In this document: positions 54,147-63,131 of the stretch, piece after piece
Layout: each line of letters begins with the position of its first letter
How positions within the stretch are numbered: the first letter of the stretch is position 1
Source: Paracholeplasma vituli
GTDB lineage: Bacteria > Bacillota_I > Bacilli_A > Acholeplasmatales > UBA5453
Direction: 5' to 3'
Assembly (NCBI RefSeq): GCF_025446935.1
Contig: NZ_JAOEGN010000013.1
Coordinates: 1 to 64,000, forward strand
Length of the DNA stretch: 64,000 nt
Made by a program: the position numbers and the translations under genes
The notes under the pieces: generated by a model
The model's database searches: none
What the model was told of the DNA's origin: nothing
The model's input: only the letters and a program-made list of their open reading frames with translations

Positions 54147-54800
54147 ATGAAAAAAACGTATTTAGTAATTGGAATGGACACCTTCGGGATTGCACTCTGT
54201 GAAGAACTCACCACACTCGGAGCGGATGTCATCGCTTTAGATAAAAAAGAAGAAGCTATTAACCGTGTAACAGGGATTGTTGAAAATGCGGTCATTGGGG
54301 ATTCAACCGATATCAACGTTTTAAGAGAAATCGGTGCACAACACGCAGACCATGTGATTGTTTCGATTCCAGGAAATGTTGAAAATAGCATTTTGACCAC
54401 CATGATTCTGTCGGAAATGAAGGTTCCAAAGATTACTGTAAAAGTCGATAATGACTACCATGCAAAAGTAGCTGAGAAAGTAGGAGCCACAGAAGTGGTT
54501 TCATCTGAAAAGTCAGCTGGTCGTCGTCTTGCAAGAAGATTACTGTCAGATAACGTTCTAGACTATTATAATATCACGGATGATTATGGTGTCTATGAAA
54601 TATTCATTGGAGAAGACTTCAAATCTGTAAAAATTGTCGATTTGGATATTCGTAATCGTTTTGATGTCAATATTTTGTTAATTAAGCGTGGTAAAAATGT
54701 CATTTTACCGAAAGCAGACAGTGAACTACGCAGTAAGGATATTGTCATTGTATTAGGTAAACACGACCGTATGTCGAAGTTTCAAAGTATCTTACACTAA
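54147..54800 (+). CDS. TrkA/KtrA-type potassium channel regulatory subunit
   Basis: A cytoplasmic RCK protein that gates potassium transporters on nucleotide binding. The 218 residues: RCK-N Rossmann domain (YLVIGMDTFGIALCEELTTLGADVIALDKKEEAINRV; TDINVLREIGAQHADHVIVSIP) and TrkA-C domain (YEIFIGEDFKSVKIVDLDIRNRFDVNILLIKRGKNVILP). The glycine loop reads GMDTFG where KtrA has GLGRFG, so two usual positions differ. I start at ATG 54147, after GGATGTGAT; ATG 54126 lacks a site. No membrane partner (KtrB) is adjacent, so it would act with one encoded elsewhere. It has its own terminator. Confidence 0.87.
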   Translation: MKKTYLVIGMDTFGIALCEELTTLGADVIALDKKEEAINRVTGIVENAVIGDSTDINVLREIGAQHADHVIVSIPGNVENSILTTMILSEMKVPKITVKVDNDYHAKVAEKVGATEVVSSEKSAGRRLARRLLSDNVLDYYNITDDYGVYEIFIGEDFKSVKIVDLDIRNRFDVNILLIKRGKNVILPKADSELRSKDIVIVLGKHDRMSKFQSILH

Positions 54801-54831
54801 AAAATCAGGAAAACCCTGATTTTTCTTTTTT
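54799..54831 (+). terminator. Terminator of the KtrA-like gene
   Basis: AAAATCAGG / CCTGATTTT stem with an AAAAC loop and a T-rich tail. Confidence 0.9.
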
Positions 54832-54873
54832 CCGATTACGGATTACCTATCTAAAAAATGCGATTAAATGTGT

Positions 54874-54879
54874 TATAAT
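54874..54879 (+). promoter_or_regulatory. rdgB-operon promoter (-10)
   Basis: TATAAT in GTGTTATAATAC, about 20 bp before the rdgB ATG at 54899; TG one base upstream gives an extended -10. Confidence 0.6.
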
Positions 54880-54898
54880 ACAAGAAAAAGGAGAACCT

Positions 54899-55468
54899 AT
54901 GAAACTGTTGGTAGCGACTCAAAACAAGCATAAAAAAGAAGAGATTGAAGCGATTTTGAACCCCTCTTTTGAAGTGGTAACTCTCTCCGATTTAAACGAT
55001 TTCGATGAAGTCGAAGAAACCGGTGATTCGTTTTTTGAGAATGCACTCTTAAAAGCATCCTATTATGCCAAGAAACACCAAATGTTAACACTCGCCGATG
55101 ATTCAGGCTTGTGTATTGATGCATTAAATGGTGAACCAGGTATTTATAGTGCCAGATATTCTGGAGGGTCAGATCAAGAGAACATTCAATTGGTCTTAGA
55201 CAAATTAAGAGATACACAAGACCGTGGTGCTCACTTTACCTGTGTACTCGTTTTGTATGACCCATCCACCAATGCCCATCAATCCTTTCAAGGTGACCTA
55301 TATGGTATCATCGAATCCAAGCCAAAAGGCTCTAATGGATTTGGGTATGACCCAATTTTCTTCGTTCCTGAATACAAACAAACACTCGCAGAAATGCATT
55401 CAAAACATAAAAACCTAATCTCACATCGAGCGATTGCCTTACAAGCGCTCAAGGAGGCTTTAATATGA
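54899..55468 (+). CDS. rdgB: XTP/dITP diphosphatase (RdgB/HAM1)
   Basis: Clears non-canonical purine nucleotides such as dITP and XTP from the pool. The 189 residues contain LLVATQNKHKKEEIEAIL, TGDSFFENALLKASYYAKKHQMLTLADDSGLCIDAL, EPGIYSARYSG, GSNGFGYDPIFFVPEYKQTLAEM and KNLISHRAIALQAL, all diagnostic. ATG 54899 has AAAGGAG. It overlaps the phosphodiesterase gene by 4 bp, the conserved rdgB-ysnB pair of Firmicutes. Confidence 0.98.
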   Translation: MKLLVATQNKHKKEEIEAILNPSFEVVTLSDLNDFDEVEETGDSFFENALLKASYYAKKHQMLTLADDSGLCIDALNGEPGIYSARYSGGSDQENIQLVLDKLRDTQDRGAHFTCVLVLYDPSTNAHQSFQGDLYGIIESKPKGSNGFGYDPIFFVPEYKQTLAEMHSKHKNLISHRAIALQALKEALI

Positions 55469-55908
55469 AAGTACTGATCACCTCGGATACCCATGGTCGT
55501 TATGACCGCTTACGCGCAATCAGTCTAAAACACGCTGACAAAGATTACCATCTGGATGCCGGCGATTTAGTTTTGACTCAAGCTGAAATGGAATCTCTGC
55601 ATTTGAAAGCAGTCAAAGGCAATGGTGATTTGTATTTAGATTTACCGCTCCAACAAATTGTGATCATCGATCATAAAAAGTTCTTATTGGTCCACGGACA
55701 CATTCAAGAAGTTAAATATGGCTTAGACAAACTCATCAAATTAGCTGAATACATCCAAGTCGATTACGTCATTTACGGTCATACCCATGAGCGTAAATTA
55801 TTAGAATACAACGGCATAACCTACATCAATCCGGGTGCGATTTCCAACATTATCCCGTCTTATGCCATTTATGAAAATGGAAAGATAACTTTCCATCAAG
55901 GAGTTTAA
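55465..55908 (+). CDS. ysnB: YfcE/MJ0936-family metallophosphoesterase
   Basis: A small di-metal phosphodiesterase, 147 residues. Ligands: D and H in LITSDTHGRYDRL, D in YHLDAGDLV, N in VKGNGDLYL, H in LLVHGHIQEVKYG and YGHTHERKL, then INPGAIS. Related enzymes cleave artificial phosphodiesters; the natural substrate is unknown. ATG 55465 overlaps rdgB, after CAAGGAGG. The next gene begins 2 bp after its stop. Confidence 0.92.
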   Translation: MKVLITSDTHGRYDRLRAISLKHADKDYHLDAGDLVLTQAEMESLHLKAVKGNGDLYLDLPLQQIVIIDHKKFLLVHGHIQEVKYGLDKLIKLAEYIQVDYVIYGHTHERKLLEYNGITYINPGAISNIIPSYAIYENGKITFHQGV

Positions 55909-55910
55909 TT

Positions 55911-56765
55911 ATGGAACAAGAAATCATCAAATTAGCAAGTCAAATCTTAAAAAAAGACGTCCAAGTTGTCGAACGCCTCATGGGTGGTATGAGCAATTAT
56001 ACGTATATCATCGAAGCAGAAGGGAAGAAGTACACATTTCGTAAACCTGGAGATAAAGCAGAAAACTTTGTTTCTAGAACCATTGAACGTAAGAACATTG
56101 ATTTGGTTGAGTCCCTAGGTATTACCAACCATACTGTATACCTCAATCTAGAAAATGGTTTAAAAATCGCGGAATATGTTAACGGAACTGTACTGTCATC
56201 GATGCCACGTCAACCTCATTTAGAAGCGGTTGCGAAAACGTTAAAGAAGATTCATCAATCGGGCTTAAAGGCTGAAAATGACTATGACCATTTGGGCAGA
56301 CTTGCTAAGTATGAATCTTATAACCATACCCTATCCCCACGCTATGTTGAGTTAAAAAATATATGGCTAACTTGGTTTGAACAATATAAAAAACTGCCAA
56401 TGGTATTTTGCCATGGAGATGCTCAACCTTCGAACTTCATCATCACTAAATATAATGAAGCCTTGGTTGTAGACTTTGAATTCAGCGGCAATAATGACCC
56501 ATATTATGATATTGCACAGTTTGGTAACATTGATTTTCACGATGCGTTAGCTCTACTCGATGTGTACTGTAACCATCAAGCTACTAAAGAAGATAAGAAA
56601 CGTGTGATTTTCTACCGTATGTTCTTAACCCTTCAATGGCACCAAGTAGCCACATTTAAGCATGAAATTGGGTTATCTGAAAAACTCCATATTCCATTTG
56701 ATAAAGTCGCAATAGCGTACTTGGATAAAGCAGAAGCTTTGAAAAATATGCACCTTGAGGTTTAA
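55911..56765 (+). CDS. Choline/aminoglycoside kinase-like phosphotransferase
   Basis: A 284-residue protein of the APH/choline-kinase fold. Catalytic loop MVFCHGDAQPSNFII (HGDxxxxN) and metal motif VVDFEFSGNNDPYYDIAQF (D-F-E) are complete, and the N-lobe MGGMSNYTYIIEAEGKKYTFRKPG holds the nucleotide-binding glycine and lysine positions. Closest in look to LicA-type choline or thiamine kinases; the substrate cannot be assigned. ATG 55911 follows AAGGAGTTTAATT. It lies between ysnB and the 1003-residue protein, 3 bp before the latter, so it belongs to the same operon. Confidence 0.88.
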   Translation: MEQEIIKLASQILKKDVQVVERLMGGMSNYTYIIEAEGKKYTFRKPGDKAENFVSRTIERKNIDLVESLGITNHTVYLNLENGLKIAEYVNGTVLSSMPRQPHLEAVAKTLKKIHQSGLKAENDYDHLGRLAKYESYNHTLSPRYVELKNIWLTWFEQYKKLPMVFCHGDAQPSNFIITKYNEALVVDFEFSGNNDPYYDIAQFGNIDFHDALALLDVYCNHQATKEDKKRVIFYRMFLTLQWHQVATFKHEIGLSEKLHIPFDKVAIAYLDKAEALKNMHLEV

Positions 56766-56768
56766 TTT

Positions 56769-59700
56769 ATGACACTCGAAGCGTTGTTAAAACAGCCTAA
56801 AACCCACGAAACGATTCAACTCATTGAATCGTTTTTAAACACGTCTTCGAATGAATCAGAACATACTCAAGCAAAATTCTTTTATGCAAGTCTTTTAACC
56901 CATTTAGGACAGTATGAACTATCTAATCAACTCTGTGAAACACTCTTAGAAGAGCTTAAACACAAAGAAGATGATGACCTCTATGTTGAAGTCTTATTCG
57001 TAATGAGCGAAAACTACATCGAACTTAAAGATTACAGTGAAGCGAAGAAGCGAATTGAACAACGTAGACGGGCATTACCGATATTGAAACAATACATGTA
57101 TTACATGGACTTAATCCGTCTGGCCAAAGCAGAAAACGAACCCTATGATCAGTTTGTGAATAAAGCGTTAGAGGATGCGATACCCGAACAAATCCGTCAA
57201 ACCCTTCAATTAGATAAACTCGATGGGTATGTGAATTCTGGAGCGTATGATCTCGCTATGGATATGATCAAGCAGCTTAGAATGAGACAGTTGTCACCAG
57301 AAACTGCACAAAAGCTTCAACTGATTGAACTCGATATTCTCACAAAATCGAATCATTATGAAGCCATTTTAACTATCACCCAAAATCAACATCACCCAAG
57401 ACTTTATAAATACCATCTTTCAGCCTTAATTGGTCTAAAGAAAACACACCAAGTCTCAATTTTTGAAGTTGAACACGAAAAAGAATTCGAAACCTTAAGT
57501 GTCGAAGATCAAAAGGCCATTTACACGTGTCTAGTCGATTTTTACGATAAAGAAAAAGATACACTTTCAGCTGAAACCTATTCGAAGAAACTGAAACAAC
57601 TTAAAAAAATCGAATCTAGTTTAAGTAAACCAATCGAAAGAACTGAAGTAGAGATACCAATAGAACCAGTCATAAAAAAAGACATCATGATTGAAAAAAC
57701 AGTCATTCCTTTGGTTGAAAAACGCTATATAGACCGCTCCAAAGACTTTGAAGCGATTCACACGTTATTAAAAACGGGACTTACGTTACCAGAAACTGTA
57801 TCTGGTAGAGAACAAGCACGTTTTTTACTCGAACAAGCACTTGATCAAAAACCATTTAGTACCGTATTAATTTATTTAAACGGGACTTTGAAAATGTATC
57901 GTAAAGGTCGTTTATACGACAAAATGATTGAAAAAGAAGATCTTCTAAAAAGCGTTTTTCATGCTGCTTTCTTAAAACAGGAAGACATCATTGAAGAGAC
58001 CGACATCATCCGTTGGAATTACGATGTGATAACGAGAAAGCCCTACGATATAGAAACTGTTAAACGGCTCTATACATACGCCATAAAAAATGGGGCACTA
58101 TCTTATTATCAAACAGATGATTCAACGCCTACGATTTATGATGACTATTTAAAACTATTAACCACACTCATTGAAAAAACCTTCACTCAAGAAGATAAAC
58201 ATGCTACAGTGTCTCAAAAACTAGAATTCTATCAAACGATACTTGATTCAAACCTCATCGCTTTAAAAATAGAAACTGAAGATGGTGTGCATCTCAATTT
58301 AAAAGCATCTAATCTTTTAGAGTTGAAGCAGAATCTATCGAGCGCTGAATACACCTCATCCATTAAAGGCGAAGACCAAATTAAGTACCAGCAATTTAAA
58401 CAAAAACTCACAACAAGCCCAACACCTTCTGTAATCAGATATGAAATCCGTAACAAGATGTTTGAAGAACAAGTAATCAAATTCAATTCTATAAAAGATT
58501 ATGCGATTGTTTCAATTTTAACCGATGTTACAAATACACTCATTGAACACGAATTACTTTCACAACAAGCGAAAATTGATGGCATTACAGGGCATTTAAA
58601 CACGTATGCATTCTCGATTGATTTTGAGGATTATATAGATAAGAAATCGACCTTTGTTTTAATCCAACTACATGGTGTGGATGCGATTGAATCTCTCTAT
58701 GGAAAAATGAAGACCGATGCGTTTTTTAAAGAATTTGCCGATTACTCGCTCAAACAGTTAGAAAATTCAGTGGTGTATACACTCGATAATCATCAAGTGT
58801 TGATGGTACTACCTTATAACGATGTTCGAACGGTCGAAAAAGCCCTCCAAAACTATTTCAAGGCACTTAAAGAAAACACATCAGTAATACTGGCTAAGCA
58901 ACCATTTTTAGCTCATGCAGGTGTTATTCGTTATCCAGTGAATACGACGGAAACCAAACTTGAAAAAGTCATGCGTTTCTTACAGTTATCGCTTGAAAAA
59001 GCGAAACGCCGTTACAGCCATGTCCCATTCCAATACTTTGACTTCCAGGATTATCAAGAAGAACAATTTGAAGTGTCGATTATCGAACAAATGGACGATG
59101 CCATCACCCAAGAACAGCTTAAGTTGGTATTCTCACCGATTATTCATTTACAGACCAACAAAGTATTCTTGTATCAAGTGAACCCTATATTAGACACCTT
59201 AAGTGTTGACCCTAACTATTACTATTTGATAGCGAAAAGAAGACTTCAAATTGATAAACTCGACAAATATGTTTTAAAAACCGCTTTCCATTTTTTGAGT
59301 CAGCTCGCGGTGAAAACAGATAAATATATCCGACTTTCAATATCGATTGATGAAGACACATTCAGACAAAAAGATTTTAATGCCTACGTCATTGGTCTAA
59401 TTAAACAGTATGATTTACCATATTCTGTAATTGAGTTATCGATAAAGTCCACAAGTTTAAGTGGAGTTGAATGGATGAAAACACAAGAACTCGCTGATTT
59501 AGGTATTCATATCGGTGCATCTGAATGGTTTTATTCAACGATGCCATCGGTTCATTTCATTCATCGCCGTGAACCCATAAAACTCGATCAGCTCAAAACA
59601 CTAGATTTCATTTTGAGTTTTAAAGACTATCTTCAAAACCACCAAATGGGACTGATTTTAGAATCGATTGAAGATACAGATAAGAAGAAACTTAAAGATT

Positions 59701-59780
59701 ATCCAGCCATTTATGTTAAAGAATCCAAAATGACTTATAGTGAAGAAAAACTCATTCAAATGATTGAGGGGGCTAAATAA
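56769..59780 (+). CDS. Large TPR/PAS protein with degenerate GGDEF and EAL domains
   Basis: A 1003-residue cytoplasmic protein. Residues 1-270 are helical TPR-like repeats; a linker (about 280-320) is followed by a second helical part, a PAS-like part (about 480-590, ending IVSILTDVTNTLIEHELLSQQ), a GGDEF-like domain (about 600-760, opening KIDGITGHLNTYAF) and an EAL-like domain (about 770-1000, opening QLKLVFSPIIHLQTNKVF). The GGDEF site reads LDNHQVL (about 672-678). The EAL site reads YQVNP (about 802-806), and the DFG-type motif reads LGIHIGAS. Key glutamate and aspartates are therefore lost, while IKLD (937-940) and LILESIE (962-968) remain. It is probably a non-catalytic sensor. It overlaps the next gene by 1 bp. 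Confidence 0.75.
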   Translation: MTLEALLKQPKTHETIQLIESFLNTSSNESEHTQAKFFYASLLTHLGQYELSNQLCETLLEELKHKEDDDLYVEVLFVMSENYIELKDYSEAKKRIEQRRRALPILKQYMYYMDLIRLAKAENEPYDQFVNKALEDAIPEQIRQTLQLDKLDGYVNSGAYDLAMDMIKQLRMRQLSPETAQKLQLIELDILTKSNHYEAILTITQNQHHPRLYKYHLSALIGLKKTHQVSIFEVEHEKEFETLSVEDQKAIYTCLVDFYDKEKDTLSAETYSKKLKQLKKIESSLSKPIERTEVEIPIEPVIKKDIMIEKTVIPLVEKRYIDRSKDFEAIHTLLKTGLTLPETVSGREQARFLLEQALDQKPFSTVLIYLNGTLKMYRKGRLYDKMIEKEDLLKSVFHAAFLKQEDIIEETDIIRWNYDVITRKPYDIETVKRLYTYAIKNGALSYYQTDDSTPTIYDDYLKLLTTLIEKTFTQEDKHATVSQKLEFYQTILDSNLIALKIETEDGVHLNLKASNLLELKQNLSSAEYTSSIKGEDQIKYQQFKQKLTTSPTPSVIRYEIRNKMFEEQVIKFNSIKDYAIVSILTDVTNTLIEHELLSQQAKIDGITGHLNTYAFSIDFEDYIDKKSTFVLIQLHGVDAIESLYGKMKTDAFFKEFADYSLKQLENSVVYTLDNHQVLMVLPYNDVRTVEKALQNYFKALKENTSVILAKQPFLAHAGVIRYPVNTTETKLEKVMRFLQLSLEKAKRRYSHVPFQYFDFQDYQEEQFEVSIIEQMDDAITQEQLKLVFSPIIHLQTNKVFLYQVNPILDTLSVDPNYYYLIAKRRLQIDKLDKYVLKTAFHFLSQLAVKTDKYIRLSISIDEDTFRQKDFNAYVIGLIKQYDLPYSVIELSIKSTSLSGVEWMKTQELADLGIHIGASEWFYSTMPSVHFIHRREPIKLDQLKTLDFILSFKDYLQNHQMGLILESIEDTDKKKLKDYPAIYVKESKMTYSEEKLIQMIEGAK

Positions 59781-60874
59781 TGGTCACAGAATCTCTAGAT
59801 CAGATTGAATCGTTGGTATTAAACCACGATCTCAACCAAACACATTTTAAAATTAAATCCTGTATTCATGTTTTAAGACAATCTGAAGGCATTATTGAAG
59901 CATTTTTAGCTAAAAGTGAGATTGAAAATACCTCTGAGGTACTCATCCATATTTACGGACTTTTACAAAACATGTTCGTCTCAATTGACGCCCTTTATGA
60001 TTTAACCAAATTAACCATGAGCAATAAATATGCAGTTAACGTCAACCAAAACAAGAACTTACGTGAACTTAAGTACATTCGTAATGACATTGTCGGTCAC
60101 CCAACCCATCGTACCTATTCGACGGGTGGTGTTGGATTCTCATTGTTTTCCATTCCAGAAACTTCAATGATGACCATTACCTATGAAACACACTTTTTTA
60201 AACAAAAGGCCCATGAGGTATTCAAACATCATATTTCGACACAAGAGTTGATTGAAGATTACCATCAAGAATCCAGAATGATCATCGATGAAATCGCGAT
60301 GCACCTCCGTAAAGATACATTTAAACCTGAATTATCGATATTGGCAAAACAGTTCATGGATGGGATTTTACTTCAATCATTTGATGGGAATTTATTGGAT
60401 CGTATCCAATCTAGTTTTTTACAGAATAGAGATATCCCAAGGGATTCTCATAACCGCTTAATATGGCGTATTGAGCTTCTAAATCTACTTAACAAATGGC
60501 GTGAATCTGATGAAGAGAAGCGTGAATTTGTGGAATATATGAAAGCTGAACAAGCTTATAAAATCTATGAAATGACTTCCCACATCGAATCGATTGAACC
60601 TCAATATGTTAAAATCGAACATCCAGCATTATTGGTTAGTTTTTTCAAATTTATCCGTGAAAATGGGACCCGCGAAAAGTATTTAAAGTATTTAAAATCG
60701 TTTGACCACCCGTACCACTATGAAGACTTAAAAGAACTCCTAGAGGATGCGAAGAACAACCTTAGAGTTAGAAAACTATTGACGTGGCTTCAAAAACAAA
60801 CCTCAGAACAGCGTATATTTTTAATTGGAAGTGCCTTAGAAAAATATAAACGTACCGAATCAATTTCGGATTAA
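59780..60874 (+). CDS. HEPN-like protein of unknown function
   Basis: A 364-residue, almost wholly helical protein with no signal or membrane segment. Its N-terminal 120 residues carry NLRELKYIRNDIVGHPTHR, whose R101-x5-H107 fits the Rx4-6H motif of HEPN domains, many of which are RNases, preceded by long helices as in that fold. I cannot assign the rest (LIEDYHQESRMIIDEIAMHL; PEEKREF-like helices). The start overlaps the previous stop (TAATG), so the two proteins are made together and may bind each other. A strong hairpin ends the operon. The HEPN assignment is a motif-level inference and the domain may be non-catalytic. Confidence 0.6.
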   Translation: MVTESLDQIESLVLNHDLNQTHFKIKSCIHVLRQSEGIIEAFLAKSEIENTSEVLIHIYGLLQNMFVSIDALYDLTKLTMSNKYAVNVNQNKNLRELKYIRNDIVGHPTHRTYSTGGVGFSLFSIPETSMMTITYETHFFKQKAHEVFKHHISTQELIEDYHQESRMIIDEIAMHLRKDTFKPELSILAKQFMDGILLQSFDGNLLDRIQSSFLQNRDIPRDSHNRLIWRIELLNLLNKWRESDEEKREFVEYMKAEQAYKIYEMTSHIESIEPQYVKIEHPALLVSFFKFIRENGTREKYLKYLKSFDHPYHYEDLKELLEDAKNNLRVRKLLTWLQKQTSEQRIFLIGSALEKYKRTESISD

Positions 60875-60890
60875 CAACTACAAAAATGAT

Positions 60891-60918
60891 AAAAGCACTC
60901 ATTCCTGAGTGCTTTTTG
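60891..60918. terminator. Bidirectional terminator
   Basis: AAAGCACTCA / TGAGTGCTTT with a TTCC loop, flanked by A and T runs; ends the plus-strand operon and contains the stop of the minus-strand gene (60899-60901). Confidence 0.9.
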
Positions 60919-61438
60919 ACTTTTTCTTTCTTTCTTTGTGTGGTGTTGGATCACTTGATAGAATCATATGAGCGAAATAAGCCTTTACTGAAGCTTCAAT
61001 TGCGAATTCTAAGGCAACTTTTCTTACGGTTTCATCTGAGGTCAATGAAGCTTCAATACCTAACATGGATTGAATAACTCGATCTAAGTTTATTTGGTAA
61101 ACTGAATAGAGTGCTTCGACGTCGTTTGGGTCAGATAGAATACTCTTGATGTCTTGAATTGGTAAGACCCGTTTTAGATTCGCAACCATAATCAAAGAAG
61201 CAATTGCTTCTTTATCGTATTTCTTATCAACTGGATTCTTAACAACATTGTCTTTGACATAGTTATTGATCATCGATGCTGTAATGATGTCTTTGTCGGA
61301 ATCTTTAAATGGGGGTAAATTCTTTTTGATGTAAGTCAAAACTTGGTCCATATAAAGATCGATTTCAGGTAATTTGTCATAACTTGGGGTTTTAAACACA
61401 TGTAATAATTTGATTAGTTCATTGAGTTCATTCATCAT
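60899..61438 (-). CDS. DUF1836 protein
   Basis: A 179-residue helical protein of the DUF1836 family, function unknown. The motifs ELNELIKLLHVFKTPSYDKLPEIDLYMDQVLTYIKKNL, ITASMINNYVKDNVV, and KKYDKEAIASLIMVANLKRVLPIQDIKSIL are typical; the middle resembles a winged helix or MerR-like DNA-binding part with MINNYVK as the recognition segment. ATG 61438 (or the next ATG) follows TTGGTGAT. The tail KERKKKSKSTQE is strongly basic. It stands alone between the HEPN operon and cls. Confidence 0.83.
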   Translation of the reverse strand: MMNELNELIKLLHVFKTPSYDKLPEIDLYMDQVLTYIKKNLPPFKDSDKDIITASMINNYVKDNVVKNPVDKKYDKEAIASLIMVANLKRVLPIQDIKSILSDPNDVEALYSVYQINLDRVIQSMLGIEASLTSDETVRKVALEFAIEASVKAYFAHMILSSDPTPHKERKKKSKSTQE

Positions 61439-61518
61439 ATCACCAAAATCAGTATATCATATTTGAGTGCGTTTATGTCGTTTTTGTTATAACTTTACCT
61501 CATAACCGAAACAAGGTT

Positions 61519-63030
61519 CTAGAACAAATACGAAAATCCGACTAAAATCCCTTGATACAGTTTATAAAATAGATTACGTTTTTTTAGAGACTCGAGTGTC
61601 AACAACGTTGAGTTTTCTAAGGTTTCATCTAAATAGGATTTGATGTCAACCAAACTACTCGTTTTATAAAGCCATACTGTGTTTTCAAAGTGCAAGTAAA
61701 GGCTTCTAAAGTCAAAGTTAGTAGTACCTACTGTAGCTTGAACATCATCAATGTACACAATTTTCGAATGAATAAAGCCGTTGTTATACTTATGGATTCT
61801 CACATTAGGTAGCTGCAATAACTGTTTATAATAGTATTCTGATACGGTAGCGATATATTTTTTATCGGGTATACCTGGAATAAATAAATCGATTTCTACC
61901 CCTGAAGTCGCTTGTAAATAGAGTGCTGTCTGAAGTTCTTGGTCTATAATGAAATACGGTGTCGTAATCCAAATATGCTTTTTAGCAGATTGAATCATCA
62001 GCATATAGGTATGTTTTGTGATTAAGTTACGATCGAGTGGACTATCTGAAAATGGGATAACATAGCCATCTGATGGCATTTTAATAAAGTGGTGATCGTC
62101 GACTTTTTCAAATTGTTTTGTTTTATGTTCCCAGTTGGTTAAAAATATCCTAGAAAGGCTTTTAACCGCATCCCCTTCAATCAAAATTGAAGCGTCTTTC
62201 CAATGACCAAATCGTTCAATCACATTGAAATACTCATCCGCAAGGTTCATACCACCTGTAATGGCTTTTTGATGGTCAACGATGACGATTTTACGGTGAT
62301 CTCGATAGTTCATCGATAGATTTAGTCGCGGTCTAACAGGGTTAAAGTTATAGACTTGAATACCTGCTTTACGAAGTCTTTTATCAAAGTCGTTAGGTAA
62401 ATTCATTGATGAACCGAAGTCGTCATATATAATTCGGACATCCAGACCAGCGGCTGCTTTTTCTTTTAGGATGGGAAAAATTTGATCGAATGCTTTACCC
62501 GTATTGATGATGAAATATTCGATATATATGCAGGTTTTAGCTGCTTTAAAAAGTTCGAGTAAATAGTTAAATTTGGCCTCACCTGTTGGTATAAAGGTAG
62601 TTTTAGTATTCTCATAGATTGGCCAGACATCCATTTGTAAATGGTGTACGATTTTCTTTATTTGGGGGTCTTCGAATTCGATTTGAATCCCTTCATTCTT
62701 TAGATTCATGATCCGGTAGCTTTGTATCTTGGACATTTGCGCGGTCACTTTTTTGGTTAGATTATGGTTTTTAAAGAATAAGTAGAAGAATCCACCGAAT
62801 ATTGGAGCGATTAAAATCGGAATAATCCAGGCAATTTTATAGATTAAGGGTTCATCAGAAATTAAGACATAAAACACAACAAAATACGATAGGAATTCAA
62901 GGCTATAAAGTACCCACTGGCTTAGCTTAGAAGCCGAAAGAACCAACCATCCGAATATGAAGAGTTGGACCAAAATGAGTATACCAATGATTGTAATTCG
63001 ATGTGTAATGAACCTTAATAATCTTGTCAT
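61519..63030 (-). CDS. cls: Cardiolipin synthase
   Basis: Joins two phosphatidylglycerols (or PG with another lipid) into cardiolipin at the membrane. The 503 residues have two N-terminal membrane helices (ITIIGILILVQLFIFGWLVL and YFVVFYVLISDEPLIYKIAWIIPILIAPIFGGFFYLFF) and two HKD phospholipase-D motifs: NYRDHRKIVIVDHQKAITGGMNLADEYF and FIHSKIVYIDDVQATVGTTNFDFRS. ATG 63030 after GAGGTGGCGAT; a TATAAT box reads on the minus strand at 63048-63053. It is divergent from the DsbA gene. Its substrate comes from the pgsA product. Confidence 0.96.
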   Translation of the reverse strand: MTRLLRFITHRITIIGILILVQLFIFGWLVLSASKLSQWVLYSLEFLSYFVVFYVLISDEPLIYKIAWIIPILIAPIFGGFFYLFFKNHNLTKKVTAQMSKIQSYRIMNLKNEGIQIEFEDPQIKKIVHHLQMDVWPIYENTKTTFIPTGEAKFNYLLELFKAAKTCIYIEYFIINTGKAFDQIFPILKEKAAAGLDVRIIYDDFGSSMNLPNDFDKRLRKAGIQVYNFNPVRPRLNLSMNYRDHRKIVIVDHQKAITGGMNLADEYFNVIERFGHWKDASILIEGDAVKSLSRIFLTNWEHKTKQFEKVDDHHFIKMPSDGYVIPFSDSPLDRNLITKHTYMLMIQSAKKHIWITTPYFIIDQELQTALYLQATSGVEIDLFIPGIPDKKYIATVSEYYYKQLLQLPNVRIHKYNNGFIHSKIVYIDDVQATVGTTNFDFRSLYLHFENTVWLYKTSSLVDIKSYLDETLENSTLLTLESLKKRNLFYKLYQGILVGFSYLF

Positions 63031-63047
63031 ATCGCCACCTCACTCTA

Positions 63048-63110
63048 ATTATACTAAAAAAGCGTATTTTGGGTATATCTTTTGAGATTTCATCTCCAAA
63101 AGTCTATAAT
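63048..63110. promoter_or_regulatory. Divergent promoters of cls and the DsbA-family gene
   Basis: Minus strand: TATAAT at 63048-63053 for cls. Plus strand: TTGAGA (63082-63087), 17-bp spacer, TATAAT (63105-63110) for the DsbA-family gene. Confidence 0.75.
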
Positions 63111-63131
63111 GAATTTACGGAGGGGATTGTT

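Noticed and set aside
54897-55217. Minus-strand open frame of 106 codons inside rdgB
   Set aside because: It is antisense to the well-conserved rdgB; its composition (many His, Leu, Arg) is typical of shadow frames.
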